Source: Endocalyx cinctus (taxonomy: Eukaryota; Ascomycota; Sordariomycetes; Amphisphaeriales; Apiosporaceae). From it: a stretch of DNA of 64,000 bases. Position 1 is the stretch's first letter. The number at the start of each line of letters is the position of its first letter. The DNA lies in the NCBI GenBank assembly GCA_001600455.1, contig BCKC01000001.1:956441-1020440 (forward strand), read 5' to 3'. Shown here piece after piece: positions 34,787 through 48,105 of the stretch. The notes beneath the pieces are model-generated. The model had not been told where the DNA came from. It did not search any database and saw nothing but the letters and a program-made list of their open reading frames with translations. The translations under genes and the position numbers were made by a program.

Positions 34787-37700
34787 GAGCTCTTTGCGGA
34801 GGAAGTGTAAAAGAGATCAAGATAGAATGGATCCATAGATATATTTCACATAATCACGCGGTGTCACTGCCGACATGGTACTTTGTGCTACCTGAGATAT
34901 CCTAAGGGGATGGGAGAGGGTGGTATTCTTCAACAGGGCAGCAGATATACAAAGAGCATTTTTCCAGTAATTTTGGAGGCTGTTATCAGTCACTTAAGCA
35001 TATGCAAATTCGAATCTGGCCGAAATAAGGATAGATCCCACTAGGTTACATTGCTGTAACAAGTCATTATGGAAATACTGGAGCTTAACAAGGACCTGAT
35101 AGCCGTTAAGGCAGGTTCATTTCCGTAAAAGGAACGATGATCGATATCTCTACCGGCATATAATGCGGGTCAGATAAGTAAAAAGGGAGCAATCTCAGGC
35201 ACGCATGAGGAATCAGTCAGCAACGATGGATTTGCAATCTTAATTACGTTGAAAAAATATTCGACGCCTATCCCGATGATGTCGGATAGCCCCACCAATT
35301 GTCCGGTAATATAAATAAATGCCTCCAGTTTTTTTTTCTTCTTTTTTTTTTTTACAAGTACACAAAGATAATGACGATACCCATTTTTTAAGTACTACAC
35401 TAGATTCATACACAGTACAGGCAGGAGTCGCAGGACAGGTTAATACATCGCAGTAAAAATAATATATTATCGATAAGATCTACAGAGTACTCGCCGACAA
35501 GATTTTCTATCCTGCCTGCCTGCTGCCTAGCGTTGGCAGTCCTTTGCCAATCCCGTAATAATTTCGACGAAGTTTGAAGGAGTTGAGAAATACAACCAAC
35601 ATGTAGATCACCTACCTAATATCTCAGTACTCTTCTTTTTTATCACCGTACAGATACTTGAAGGCGTGGTGTGAGCAATATCAACGGCTTTAGAATCAAA
35701 TCATTCATGAAAAAGAATTCGTTCCAGGACTCAGTAGTTAGGACCTACGTCATAAACGCCGTTACACAATAGCTTCCTTGTCAGCCAATTAAAATCTGCC
35801 CCAGAAATATTCCATGTGCATCCTATTAATAGTGGACGCTTGAGCCTTGGAATCTACTGCGAAACTCAGAGTCTCTGGGGCCTACTGTACATATTTTCCA
35901 TGGCGTCAACTAACGCCTAGAGCGCCCTAAAATTTTGAAGCCGCAGATAAGGTGCGCAGAGTCGGCTATGTCAAGCTAGCTCCTGCTCATCCCTCATGCT
36001 CCTAGACTATATATCTTCTACATTTATCATTTTATCATACAGTAAAGTGAATTGTAATTACAGGGTAATAAAATATGAATACAAAAGTTGAGAGGTCGCT
36101 TGCATGAATAGGGGTCTGTATAATACTTAGTATCTATGATGTGCTAAAGTGTAAAACCACGTTTTATCGACATCATCGAGTTGCATGTGCGAACTAGAGC
36201 AACTCGATGGTTGAGATGCAACGCTTCTACTCCTCCTCCTAAGCTGGCAAGTCTAATTAGATGAATCTCCGCAACTCCGAAAGTTTAAGGGATGTTCAGA
36301 AGTAGACCAACGTATCTATAGTTAGCAACTTTGAAGTTTTAGGAAGTAACTCTGGTTATTCACATGACTAAGAGATTATTGGGTCTTGCTTTAAAGTTAA
36401 CTTTCGCTCGGAATAAGAAAAGGTGGCCAGGAATAGGGCACGGAGGCACTTACGCCGGCTTCGCAATCGTTATCGTCCACAAAATCACCGAGTTCGGCAC
36501 ATCATGACCGAATTAGAGCTGAGCTAAGCTACGTTTTCGCCGTCATTGACGGCGCGCTTACAAGTGAAAATGGGGGTTGACAGCACAGCATGGGGGCAGT
36601 AATTACAGCATTGAGACGAAAGACCAGCATACTGGCGATTTAAGAATACCACGATGAAAGGGTAGAGTTTAAATACTTATTAAATTCTAAATAAAGTGTG
36701 GTCTTTCGAGGGAAAGTACTGGTTATTTGATCACAGAAGAACAAGGCATAAAGAGCGATGAAATAGGGTTTACATAAAGGCGAAGAAGCTAGACTCTCCT
36801 GCCTTCTGAGACCATCCGCTCAGACTACTCGACATATGGAAATTAATTAGTCAATGGGTGGTTATCGACGTTGTAAGATTGATCGACGACGACAAAGAGT
36901 TAATATATCTTACATGGATATTTCGATTTTGGGATGACGATGTGAGCTTCTCTGTTGACGCAGATATTCGATAAGTTTTAGAGTAGGTTGGCTTATACCG
37001 ATTAATCTATTTTTGACGCTCTTGTTTGCGCTAAAAGCGAACCCTTGTTGCTGCTATTCGGAGAGATTTTCGTTGGCTAGGCCTACTTAAAACCAACGAG
37101 TCTTCTCTATTGTGATATAAATTCGAGACGCCTTGGCCTCTCCGATGATTTATGCTCATTTCCGAAGACTACCTGTTCGCCAGCCACCTGTAAGCTTACC
37201 CAACGAGCTTATCTTAGAATTCCAACGGGAATATATATATATTTCATCTGGGCAAAAACAAGCAGGATTAAATAACTTTTAGTAGCCTAAGACGAACTCT
37301 AAAGCCAGCACAAAGTATTTATTACATGAATACAAATCCATTACGCAGCATAAAGTACTGACATAGCTTCGCGATGAACAAACATCCTATACGATCATAT
37401 TAGCGTGTTCAGGATTAGAAATTAAAAATATAGATTTAACTACATATAAAGTACTAGACACAAACTTTAGCCAAAGGTGAGCTCGGAGCTCGTAGGCAAA
37501 CTCGAGTCTTAAGTTCAAATGTTACAGTTAAAACTTAAAAGGGGGAAAGTAAAGCCTCACATGTGGCTGAAGAGAGCGCGGCGTTAATAGGGGTTTAGGG
37601 GTAATTAGTAATCGTATACGGAGTAGAATCAGGCTTCCGTACGGAGTACTTTCACTGATGAACAACGTATTACGGTATACTTCCTAATTAGGAAATTATC

Positions 37701-38158
37701 CTACAGTTTCCTGTCCTCCTTGACATCGGAATTCAAAGTGTATTATTTCTCAGCAAAATATTTGGCTCGGCATTCAACTGAATAGTATTTTATAGATGCC
37801 TTGAAATTTACAGGGTATTTTTTTCTGACTTGAATACCCTGAAAATACTGTCTACATCGGAGTTCATTTCATCAACTGAGCCTCGTTCACCCTCGGAATA
37901 AAATTGCGTCATGAACGCCGTAAGAGTCATCCGTTGTAGGTCAGCCAAGAGTAACATATATAAATATATGGGATACAATTGTAAGACGAAAAAAAGAAAA
38001 AAGAAAGGCACCATCTCTCAATATACAAAGCAACACTTTACACGCTTATACCTACTATCATACTCAAACTACTACACTACTAAGATACAAGCACAACACT
38101 ATACATCTCATCCAAGACCATACACTACATAACACAACATCAACCGACTTCATTCAAA
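34787..38158. other. 3.4 kb gene desert
   Basis: It holds the GT90 promoter at the left and the leader of the 71-aa gene at the right. In between are poly-T tracts near 35331-35352, and several TACGGAGTA-type words (37617-37649). I found no open frame or spliced set worth calling. From 38020 the sequence is A/C-rich with few G, like a fungal 5' leader. Confidence 0.55.
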
Positions 38159-38472
38159 ATGCCTAGCAAGTTTTCGAACCTCTTCAAGTCCTCTTTCACC
38201 TCGGAGAAGACACCTACCGTAGCATCCACAAAGTCCAGTCAATGGAGAGACTCGTCGTCGACTTATTCCTTCGACGCAAAAGCCCAAGAGGAGAAGAAGC
38301 GTTCAGATACACAAGCGATCCTGAAAGCCTGCCAGAAATGTAAGTCAAGAACGTATTTAATATCATCATTATTCCTAATGAACCATCACCTTGTCAAAGA
38401 GCAGAGAGAGCTAACAACGACATTTGGACCATTACAGCGGCGATATCAAACAGTGTACGGATGAATATGTAA
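38159..38472 (+). CDS. Small 71-aa protein, two exons
   Basis: Exons 38159-38339 and 38438-38472 use a GTAAGT donor and a TTACAG acceptor and close at 71 aa. The protein is Ser/Lys/Thr-rich and hydrophilic, with a basic N-terminus (MPSKFSNLFKSSF) and a middle helix (DAKAQEEKKRSDTQAILKAC). No signal peptide, no domain known to me. Support comes from the canonical intron, and from about 120 bases of A/C-rich, G-poor sequence just before the ATG, which looks like a transcribed leader. The ATG is in a good context (TTCAAAATGCC). Function unknown. Confidence 0.55.
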
Positions 38473-40556
38473 ATCATATCCATGCAGTTATGCCACCGAG
38501 GTATATAAGGAGCGGAGTTGAAAGTTTGTTTTATTGAGATTAGGAGCGGTCAATTTGCAATTGTCGAAGAGAAGACAGCAATAACTTTTTCGGCGTTTAA
38601 AAGGACAGCGTTGTTTTGCCTTTGTTACCAAGGCAATAAATATACACGGAAGGAAACGTGTATTTCATGAGTTATGGTAGCTGGAGATTTACAATTGTTC
38701 TTTTCTTATTATAACTCATCTTTAAATTCAATGGTCTCCTTGTTAGATATCCAAGAGGCTACGGATGTGAACAGGCCATGACGGAGACTAGCATGATGTT
38801 TCGTCAGGCTTATGCGTCTCGTGAATCTCTCGTTCGGAATAATCATAGTAACTATTTGTGAACAAGCCACGGTTAGAACAACTAGTGGTGATGATAGCAA
38901 GACTTCCGAAACAGCAGTAACGATCCGAACTCCTACGGATGGCAGAGAATGCCTTAACCTATGGCGCTTTCTCACGAGCACGGCCTTGCTAAATATAACA
39001 GGTAGGTCTACTAGTATGAGTTAGGCCGTACGATACCAATTGGTTAAGGGCAGGGCTCGACAACACATTGATTCCTGGCTCTCCTTCCATATAAGATATA
39101 TGGGAGAGAGGGCATACATGTATACATCATAATAATACATCCACAGTTAGCTAACACCTGACACTAAGTGTTCACAGACGCCCCGTTAGAGAGGGAGCCA
39201 CGAACGCCGATATGCTGGTCAAGCTGGCTATGATCAAACTTCCTTCTCTTCAGAATAGAGCAGCTGTAATACTACTTTTATGACCGTTGACGTCCCAAAA
39301 GCATCCAGTCTCGAACTACTTACTCCCTAGACATCTTTGTCCAAGTTAGCGTTCGTGAGCAGTCTCTAGCCGAAAACGTCCCCATTGGGTATCACGACAA
39401 CTTGAGCTTTTCCCCCCATTTTTTCTTCTATCAATTCCGAGTTGAGAAAGAGGGACGGTTCACGGATTTGGGACGGCCGCATCGACGGACGAAGCGGAAG
39501 TAGCGCCTTGGCGGACGGTCCGCATCTTCTTCGGCAAGCAGATTCGTCACGCGAGAGAAATCCTAGCCGTAGCCCCGCGCCTCGACGAATCCTCGGTGAC
39601 CCGCAGGGCCGCTTGGAGCTATTGTCTGCCTCCGGTACAGCTGTCTAGCGTATCCTCCACACTGTGGGAAGTTGGCGACCCTCATCAGATCTTGGCAGAA
39701 GACGAGAAAGGGGGGGTGCGAGGATAGATATGTACGCGACGAAACTCTAGGATAAAAATGGACTAGCTGCATCTGATTCCCGTTCCTTTCATAGTATCGA
39801 ACGCTGAGTGGACAGAAGCATACAGCCCCCAGCCCCCATTGGTGATGAAATAAAGTGCTGAGTAATTTCGGCGCCGTGAGATCTCGTCGGATCCGAAATA
39901 GGGGAACGAAGTACCGAAACCATGGGGATAAGCTTAAATTCATATGTACGGGGGGCATGTTTTTATCCTTGTCTGAAGGGGCTGGGGCTTATAGCTGATA
40001 ACTCGTACGAACATCGTTATTACTTGCCGAATTTTAATTACATAGATACGACTCTTTTACTGTGCGTCGGAGGAGGGGGCGATGATGAGATAACTAACAA
40101 GTTTGTGTATGAGGACAAGTATGACATGGTAGATTAAAACATCTGCAGTCAAACATCATTACCACCTCGACGTTACCTCAAACATACGTCACAGTAAGCA
40201 TAAAGTAATTTACTCAAATGAAGCGGCTCAAGTGCCAAGTAACTCGGGCTACGTTGAACTACGCGTCTATATAGCTTCATTTCGCTTCACTTATTGAAAA
40301 AAAAAAAAAAAAAAGAGGTATGGGGGTATTCGCAAATTTAAATTAATAGTATCTGGTATCATCATTTTATTTTAAGTAACTTCATCCCCATTTGGTCTTT
40401 CCTTGACCCCCCTCCTCATTGTATCTTTCCCGACACATAAATCCCATAAATTCTCTCTCGTTCTCTATGAACGAACCCGAGAGCCATGAAACAATATGTA
40501 AAAAAAGAAAAAAAAAAAAAGCAAACAAATTCCGAAACCCGTCACCGCCTCTCGTT
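38473..40556. other. Intergenic 2.1 kb, no supported gene
   Basis: Frames of 60-131 codons occur (for instance 39563-39958 minus), but none has a recognisable motif or a spliced partner. Poly-A tracts are at 40296-40314 and 40501-40520, just downstream of the sugar transporter stop. Confidence 0.5.
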
Positions 40557-42795
40557 CTAATTTGAAGAGACGATCTCCTTCTTCTCCTCGGCGGAGCCCT
40601 TATCGGTGCTGTCGACGCGCGCGACCGACCCCTGCATGGCCTGCGTGTGGGCCGCGACCTCGTCCTCCTTGTAGAGGGGCTCGAGCACGGCGCCGCGCTG
40701 GAAGAAGACCCAGCGCTTGAACCAGAAGGGCAGGGCCTTGGTGACCTGGTAGTGCGCGAACTTGCGGTTCGGCACGGCGAAGATGTAGTCGAGGTCCTCG
40801 AGCGTCCGCTGCTTCGTCTCGGGCACGAGGAAGAAGATCATGACGAACGCGAGCACGTTGAAGCCGGCGTACAGGCCGAAGGCGCCGACGGTGCCGAGAC
40901 GCGCCAGGATGAAGGGGAAGGTGATGGACAGCACGGCGGCCCAACCTAAGCAGGTCGCGACGGCGAAACCCATGCCGACCTCGCGGTGGGAGAGCGGGTA
41001 GACTTCGGCCGAGTACGTGAAGGGCACGGGACCCTCACCGGGCGAGTAGAAGGCGGCGAACAGGAAGACGAAGAGGCCGACGAGCACGGTGCGGGCCTGG
41101 GAACCCTCGGGCAGCAAGGTCGACAAACCGGCGGCGAGCAGGGTCCAGGTCATCTGGGGGAAGGTGAACAGCAGCAGGGATCGGCGTCCGAAGGTGTCGA
41201 TGGTCCAGAAAGCGGGGAAAGCGAAGAGCCAGTTGACGAGACCGAAGCCGAAGGAGAAGATCAAGGCGTTGAAGGTGGTGTAGCCGGCCTGCTCGAAGAC
41301 GGTGGTCGAGTAGAAGGCGATGATGTTGATACCGCACAGCTGCTGGGCCAACATGACGGTGAAGGCGGCGATGTTGGCTCGGCGGACGCGGGGGATGGTG
41401 AAGAGCTCGATGAAGCGAGTGATGTAGTTGCTTCGGCTCATGAGCTCCATCTCGGCGGACAGCTGGGCGTGGATATAGTAGACGTCGCGACCGACCTGGA
41501 TAGGGTTCTTGCGCAGTCTCATCATCGAGTCCCAGGCCTTCTGGTATCGGTTCTTCTTCATCAACCAACGGGGGGATTCGGGGCAGAAGAAGATCAAGAC
41601 GAGCAGGGGAACGGCGGGGATGAAGGGAGCGCCCAACATCAATCGCCAGTTGTTCGCGTGGTTGAAGACGGCGAGGTTGACGGCCGTGCCGAGGAAGATA
41701 CCGAACGCAGTCCACATTTGCCACGACATGACGAGAGCACCTCTGACGCTAGCCGGGGCGTTCTCAGCAGCGTAGATCGGCACCGTCGAGGCTTTGATAC
41801 CCATTCCAATTCCCATCAGCAATCTCGTAGCCAGTTGGTGTTCCCAGGAGTGAGCGAAAGCAGAACCGATGACGGGCCAGATACAGAAGTGAGCCGAGAT
41901 GAAGATAGTTCCTGAAATGTTCGTTAGCATATAAATGCCCTCAATTGAGACTTATCAAAGCGTATTAAACATACCACGTCGACCGAACCAGTTGTTGAGA
42001 GGATCCGAGAGCCAGCAACCAATAAGAGCACAAGCGATGTAGGGACCAGCTTGGACGAGACCGACGAGCTATAGGAATGCGTTAGCGAGAGGGCCTTCAT
42101 TGAGAACTAGTGATCATGAGAGAAACAAAATCGAAAGCTTACCAGAGTATCCCTAGTGCTCTCGGAACCGATACCGTAGTAGTCGGGGTAGAAGATGACG
42201 GCACCGTTGCTACCCGTCTGATCCCAACCCTGAACAGCGGCACCGACGGAACAAGTCGCGATGGTCAATAGAAGTCGGAACGGCATGCGCCATTTGTGGT
42301 GGACCTCCTCGTATAAAACCCTCTTCTCCGCCTCGTCGAGGGCCTCCGGGCCGGCGATGTCCTCGTAGTCGGTAGGGTTCTGAGCTACGAGTGCGCCCTT
42401 ACGTAGGACGGGGATGTGCTGCTCTAGGCCCTTCTCGTGCGCGAAAGCCTCGACATCGGCCATCAATTGCTCGTACGGAATTCCCTTGAGAGGGTTCTTG
42501 ATCCTGCAGGTAGAAGCTACGTTAGTTGACTCAAAAACACTAGTGAATTAAATCGCGATAGGGTGCGACCAATTGGAGCTCTCGGAGCTGGCGTGGTTTC
42601 TTATCGCGGATTGTTATCGGAAAGTGGGAGCTTACTTAGCCTCGAGGTTGAGGTTCAGGTCGATATGTTCGGTGACATCGAGACCATGCTCAACCTTCTC
42701 GGGGACACCCTTAGGTCTAGGAGGATATGTTAGTCAATTGACGTTGTTGAAGCGACGAGAAGTACTTACGTGATGGTTTCCTTGGTATCGGCCAT
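40557..42795 (-). CDS. SP-family sugar/polyol transporter, 638 aa
   Basis: A proton-coupled sugar porter of the MFS, SP family, for the plasma membrane. Exons 42795-42770, 42716-42636, 42503-42143, 42068-41975 and 41911-40557 close in frame to 638 aa. Twelve spans are visible; family marks are GWDQTGSNGAV in the first span, FGRRG after TM2, PESPRW in the central loop, QQLCGINIIAFYS in TM7, and PETKQRTLEDLDYIF at the end. About 120 residues precede the first span, more than in most sugar porters, and resemble the long cytosolic N-termini of fungal inositol- or polyol-type members. Substrate cannot be fixed. The gene is GC-rich relative to its flanks, as highly expressed fungal genes often are. 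Confidence 0.94.
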
Positions 42796-43113
42796 TTTCT
42801 GACGACCAGCACCTTAAGAACGGTTTAAATAGCTGAATCGACAATATCGGTGATCAATCCAGTTGACTGAATATACTAGAAAGATATACTAGGAGTCTTT
42901 GGTTATCCGGGGGATGGGTGGATACGATGGTGTGGTTGATGAACACAAATGAAAGTATTCTCAACTAAAGCTGTAAGTATTTATGAAAGCAGGAAGTCAA
43001 TACTGCATAGGACAGCCAGCTACTTTTTAGGAGAAGCGACACTCTGAAGAATCAAAGGAATGGGAAGGAAAAGGAAAATGCAAATTAAGTAGGCCGAAGG
43101 TACTCGGGGGACC

Positions 43114-43134
43114 TATATATATATATATATATAT
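43114..43134. repeat. (TA)10 microsatellite
   Basis: Ten TA units with one extra base, 320 bases upstream of the sugar transporter start. Confidence 0.92.
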
Positions 43135-44072
43135 GAAAGGCGACTATCATTCAATTCTACGAGGGCACCGTTCACGTAGGTAGCGAGTGATAGCTTAGGA
43201 CATTGGGTTGATCACAATGGATTGGATCTATCCCATGTGTGACCCCGGCAGCCCCAGGTACTTTATTATTCCACTCCCCCATTCTCCATTCCCCATAAAC
43301 AAATATCAAGAGGTACCTAGTAAACCCCACTAGATCCAAGACAAACAAAGAGAAAGCCAATTCACTTGTCACTTTGTATATATTATCCACCTAAGAACAA
43401 CCTTGTAAGCTCGGCTCGAGTAAGTATTGGATGGTTAAAAAGTGGCCTACAGATCCTTTCAGAAATTGGGAAAGCTAGGATCCACTCCGCTTACATGGTT
43501 AGGAAGTTTTACGGAAAACCTGTATATACTACTAAAGCTGGGCTGTAAAGCCGTTCACGGGTAAGAGGCTGGGCTTGCGTCGGTAGTGTACTGTTTGCCA
43601 TCACGGAAGTCCTCTACATAAGAATAGAAACAGTAACTTGATTGTTTACCGACCATATCGTCATGAGACTAGGGGCGTAATAATCACCACAAAGGATTTA
43701 GAGGGGAGGAGGCGAATTTGCCAACCGCCATTCAATGTCAAAATGGTCACGCGCTTTTTTTTAACGAAAAAAATGTGATTGACGAATGATGAATTTGCGT
43801 ATTCCTTTTTTTTTTAAAGTTGTAATACTGCAAACATTCCAGAACAAATGATAAGAAAGAAAAAAAAACCTTTATAAGAAAATAATAATAAAGAATAATT
43901 ATTGATTATTTACTTACGTCCACAGATCTGCTCAGCTGAGTCGAGTTGGCTTATCCTTACTATATTATGAGAAACTTTATCTAGACCAGGCTTTGCATAT
44001 GCATGTACTTTACCTGCTCCATACGTCCATTCATTCATTCAATCAATCAATCGTATTGTGGTGTGAATAATC

Positions 44073-44092
44073 TTTTTTTTTTTTTTTTTTTT
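44073..44092. repeat. Poly(T) tract of 20
   Basis: A 20-base thymine run, just after a stretch of CATT and AATC tetranucleotides (44027-44052). Confidence 0.92.
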
Positions 44093-45674
44093 AATAGGCG
44101 AAGGGGGAGGGGGGAATAGAACCAACACATTGACAAGGATAATCGGATTTAACAGGATACAATAAAATAATACAGAAAAAAATTTGATACGAATAGGTTG
44201 GGATCTTTTGTGTAAGATACTTGGATCTGATACTTTGGATAGGATACTTACATATTGGTAATTCACTATCTCGCGTTTCTGCTTCTCCCAAGCAACGTGA
44301 CCGACATACGCAGACGCATACGCATATTAAAGTTCATTCGTTTTACATTACATCGCATAGATTGTACTGCCGTTATACCCGTCTATTATTGGACAAGTGT
44401 GAGGCTCTGTCATGTAACACTGGGACAAGGAAAAAAAAAGAAAAAAAAGGAAGCCAAGGCACTTTTGTCTAGACTGGGCTTTGCATGTACGGAGTCCACT
44501 AGCGAAAAGGCTTTCAACGGTGGCGTAGTTACCCGACCGAAAGGAAGAAAAAACTGTTTACTTGACGTTCAAAATATGTTATCGCAAATAAAACCAGTTA
44601 GAGCGATGACGTTGTACGACAGAAATAAAACCAATACGAAGTTCATCTACCTCCGTTATGCGGGAAGGGAGGGAAGTTCAAAATCTATACTACTGTATGT
44701 ACTTTATCTTCTTGTCTCATGTCACCTATCCACCGCTGCTGTCACCGTCACCGGTCACTGTCAGATATGCTCCATCTTTAGTGCTTTTTCTTCTTTTCCA
44801 CTTCTTTTTAATTTAATCAGTGATGGTAACATAACTATTTAGTATAGACGGATGCAACTTGCAACTAAAGAAGAAGATAGTATAGAAACCCGATGATATG
44901 GTGAGACGTCTTCAAATCTTTTCTTCTCTTTCGGCCAAATTATGACGACGGTGATCCGTAACCCTCAGACTGTTTTTGTCCTCGGCCAAATTAGTAGGCA
45001 TTAGCGTAGTCGTACTCTTATCCACAATATATTCAATTGGGTTGAACCACCTTTTTCAAAACCCCAAGGGGTCTCCAGCTTCTCCCAAAGTTTTTGACCC
45101 CATTCAAACCGAACCGCTTTTTTTTTTCTTCTCTCTCTTAAAATGTCGTGAGGGGAAAAGAAGGGGAAAAGGAAGGGGGAAAATAAGTGGATATTCCTCC
45201 CAACCAAGTGGATTGACCTTATGTCACACGTGACTCGGTTTAAGGATGGCCCATAACATTTACCACCCAATCCCTCTCTTTCATCCTATACCTGCTTAAG
45301 TAGTGTCCGAGGCAGAAAGGGTCTCTGATAGGTTCATCTTACGAATTGACATCCCTGACATAACGTGCTAAGACATAAATGGATGGATGGATGCCATTGG
45401 ATTGTGGGATCCTCACGTAGTTTTCCAACATTTTCCGGGTCTCGCGTCGCATACTTATGATCACCTGATTATTCTCGCTTTGGAAATCTCCAGGGCTCTA
45501 ATCAATCAAGTAGCATCCTTGATCTTTACCTGGCAACAGATTCACATTTTTCTGTCACTTGTCTTTGATTACATACATCACATAGTATGATAATTGTTAG
45601 CGCAAAGAGAACGTACATTTCCTTACGCGGGATGTAGATTGGGATTGTAATTATCTGTCTCTTCTTAGTGTTAG

Positions 45675-45700
45675 TTTTTTTTTTTTTTTTTTTTNTTTTT
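45675..45700. repeat. Poly(T) tract with one ambiguous base
   Basis: Twenty-six positions of T with an N at 45695. The N marks uncertain base calling in a homopolymer. Confidence 0.92.
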
Positions 45701-46976
45701 GGCCCCCCTTGATTACTTGGTATGTACCTTAATGCAGACCTTCTTGTTTAGCGCCTCGTCAGTCTCTTTCGGAGTGCGTAGTGTAAGATTTTACTGGCCG
45801 CGGAGAGGAGAAACGGCTCGGAATGCCAAGAGATAGTTACATGCATTGTCGAGCAATTACGGAAGTGCTATGCTGGTATAAACTGAGATCGTTATAGGAA
45901 TATACCATGGTAACTCTTTTTTTTTTCTCCAAGCATCTGAATCCTTCTCGCGGATGTATATATTGCAGTGGACTATATTATCGTGGCGTGCGGGGGAATC
46001 CTTTCCGCCCCCTGGTCGGCCTAGCTTTTATCTCCAAGTTTTATACTATTAGGCAATTGTGTGAGGAGGAGGAGGAGGAGGTGGGGAGGGAGCTCAGGAG
46101 AAAAAGATGGGGGGACTATTATGAATTATGTGCTGATAGGCAATCTAAACACCATCTCGTCAAATGAAGAGACAAGAAGGTTCATAAAGAAAATAGCGCT
46201 TATACGTAAGACAGTTTGTCTCATCGAAAAAACCGTACTGATCCGTCGCGCCAACGTGTTGTAATGTTGGATTCATCGCTTACGTTAAACCGCGGGCGAG
46301 CCAGTGGATGCCTACTTTAAATGTTAGGCTAGGATAACCATGTCAACTTTACCGTTCCTTACAGTACTCAAAGTCGACTCAGGTCGTGGAAATCATCGCC
46401 GTTTATTGTACCTACGAAAAAAAGATCGACGGCAGTGTATTTTTGGGGAATTAGCATGGCACTTTCAAATAGGATAGACATCGCGTCAACCTAGATCTGT
46501 GCTCCAAGAGTTCATAACCATACTTTAAAAATAAATATTTAAGGGTTCAGAGTTCCTTGGGTAGTGCGAGTATATATGTAGGTATATGTATGCATAATAC
46601 GTACCTAATACCTAGGTACAGTAGTATACCAAGTATACTAGGTAATAGGTAGTGAGTGACATTATACGTACCATAAGGAGCTGAAGGATGGAGTAGTCGA
46701 TCGTCATTATTAACATTTGTTTTTAATCACATTGTTTTATCGTTCGATTTTTGTAAATTGTTCAAAGTACTTCCTGGTGCTTAGCCCTGCAGAAGGAATC
46801 TCTGTTGGTCATAAAAATTATTCATTTTTTTTTTCTTGCTGCTATAACCCAGCTGCCCAGATGCCCAGGAACGCGCCCATCCTTGACCCTTGATTCATGC
46901 CTAGTCCGGTAAACGTACGAATCGAGGAATATATATGCAAATCGGACATCATTACGGCGGCAACAATCTTGGGCGT

Positions 46977-46995
46977 TTTTTTTTTTNTTTTTNTT
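46977..46995. repeat. Poly(T) tract with two ambiguous bases
   Basis: A T run with N at 46987 and 46993, again a sign of unreliable homopolymer length. Confidence 0.9.
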
Positions 46996-48105
46996 CGATG
47001 GGGTTGACGAGTTCTTAACAATCGTTGAAAGATATGAACATACGTAACATAATTTCTTTATGATTTAAATCAGTCGTGTTCCTAGAAATACATGGATATT
47101 CATTTGGTATTATGAAGAAGAGATATATAGTTGGGTATTATTAGTGCTGTACGGAGTATATATAGGGCATTTTATTGACGCTTGGGCATATTATAAGGTA
47201 TAAAAAGTATTGGCTTCTCGAGTCTGAATAGGAGAACACTCGCGGAATACGTACACGATCCTGGCTACACGGATGTACGAGTTGAATAAAACTACCAAAT
47301 AACTTACTCCGTATCCATAATTTTCACGATAAAAACGAATTCGAAATGAATCTAATCAAACCGTTGCAACTAAACCGTTTAGCAAACTTCTTAGGAAAAA
47401 TCATTCCTTAGCTGTCTACCTAGTACTTAGCCAGGTACTTACAGAGAAGAGTAAAATGAAGCTTTTTTGATGAACTGAACGAGAGAGAAAATATTTTTTT
47501 AACAGGTGGACATGCAGAGAGGATAAATCGGAAATTACTTCGCGAAATCGGGAGGTTTTTGTCTATTTCCCTACTGCCCACCCTTGACTACCAAGATGAA
47601 GCTTTTACGTATCGCGATTTATGAAAACCCCATGGGGCAATTGAAGAACGCGTTATTTCTAATTATCGTAAGATTTTAGCTCCTCAAATCCCGGATTACG
47701 GATTATGAGTACGTGAAGTACTTTCCGGGGATGCTGGAGCTTTCGCAGATTTTTTAGAGAAATCATGATGATCTAAAAAGTAATGGAATTGCGAAGATGG
47801 AGACAAACTGAACATCATTGAAGAAGTTTGATACTTCCAAGGTTAGTTTTTGTAATTCTGGCGCACGTGAACATTTGTGGTGGTTTGTATCATGTTTCCA
47901 ACCGAAGCAATCATTTTCTTTGTACACCTTTAGAGGTGGGAGCTAAAGGTGAGAGCACACGTTGGTTTTAAAAATCAGTTTGGTTTACATATCTATCTAC
48001 TTAATTATACATGTATCTAAATTCTTTATCATATCTAGTTGAGAGTAGTGATCTTGCCCGAAATCTCAAAAAACACCATTTAAACCATTATAAACGCCCA
48101 GTTGA

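Larger units (their letters stand above)
42796..48105. other. 5.3 kb gene desert with microsatellites and ambiguous bases
   Basis: No gene could be supported. It begins with the sugar transporter promoter. Features are a TA run (43114-43134), a 20-T tract (44073-44092), a T tract with an N at 45695 (45675-45700), N at 46987 and 46993 in another T tract, a GGAGGA run (about 46063-46095), and TAGGTA-rich sequence near 46570-46660. The open frames here are composed of homopolymer-type codons. Confidence 0.6.

Noticed and set aside
39563..39958. 131-codon minus-strand frame
   Set aside because: No motif, no splice partner, no leader; likely chance.
40986..41915. 309-codon plus-strand open frame
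   Set aside because: It is the antisense shadow of the GC-rich sugar transporter; the minus-strand frame has all the family motifs.
44255..44842. 195-codon plus-strand frame
   Set aside because: Crosses A-rich homopolymers and shows no motif; codons follow the background composition.
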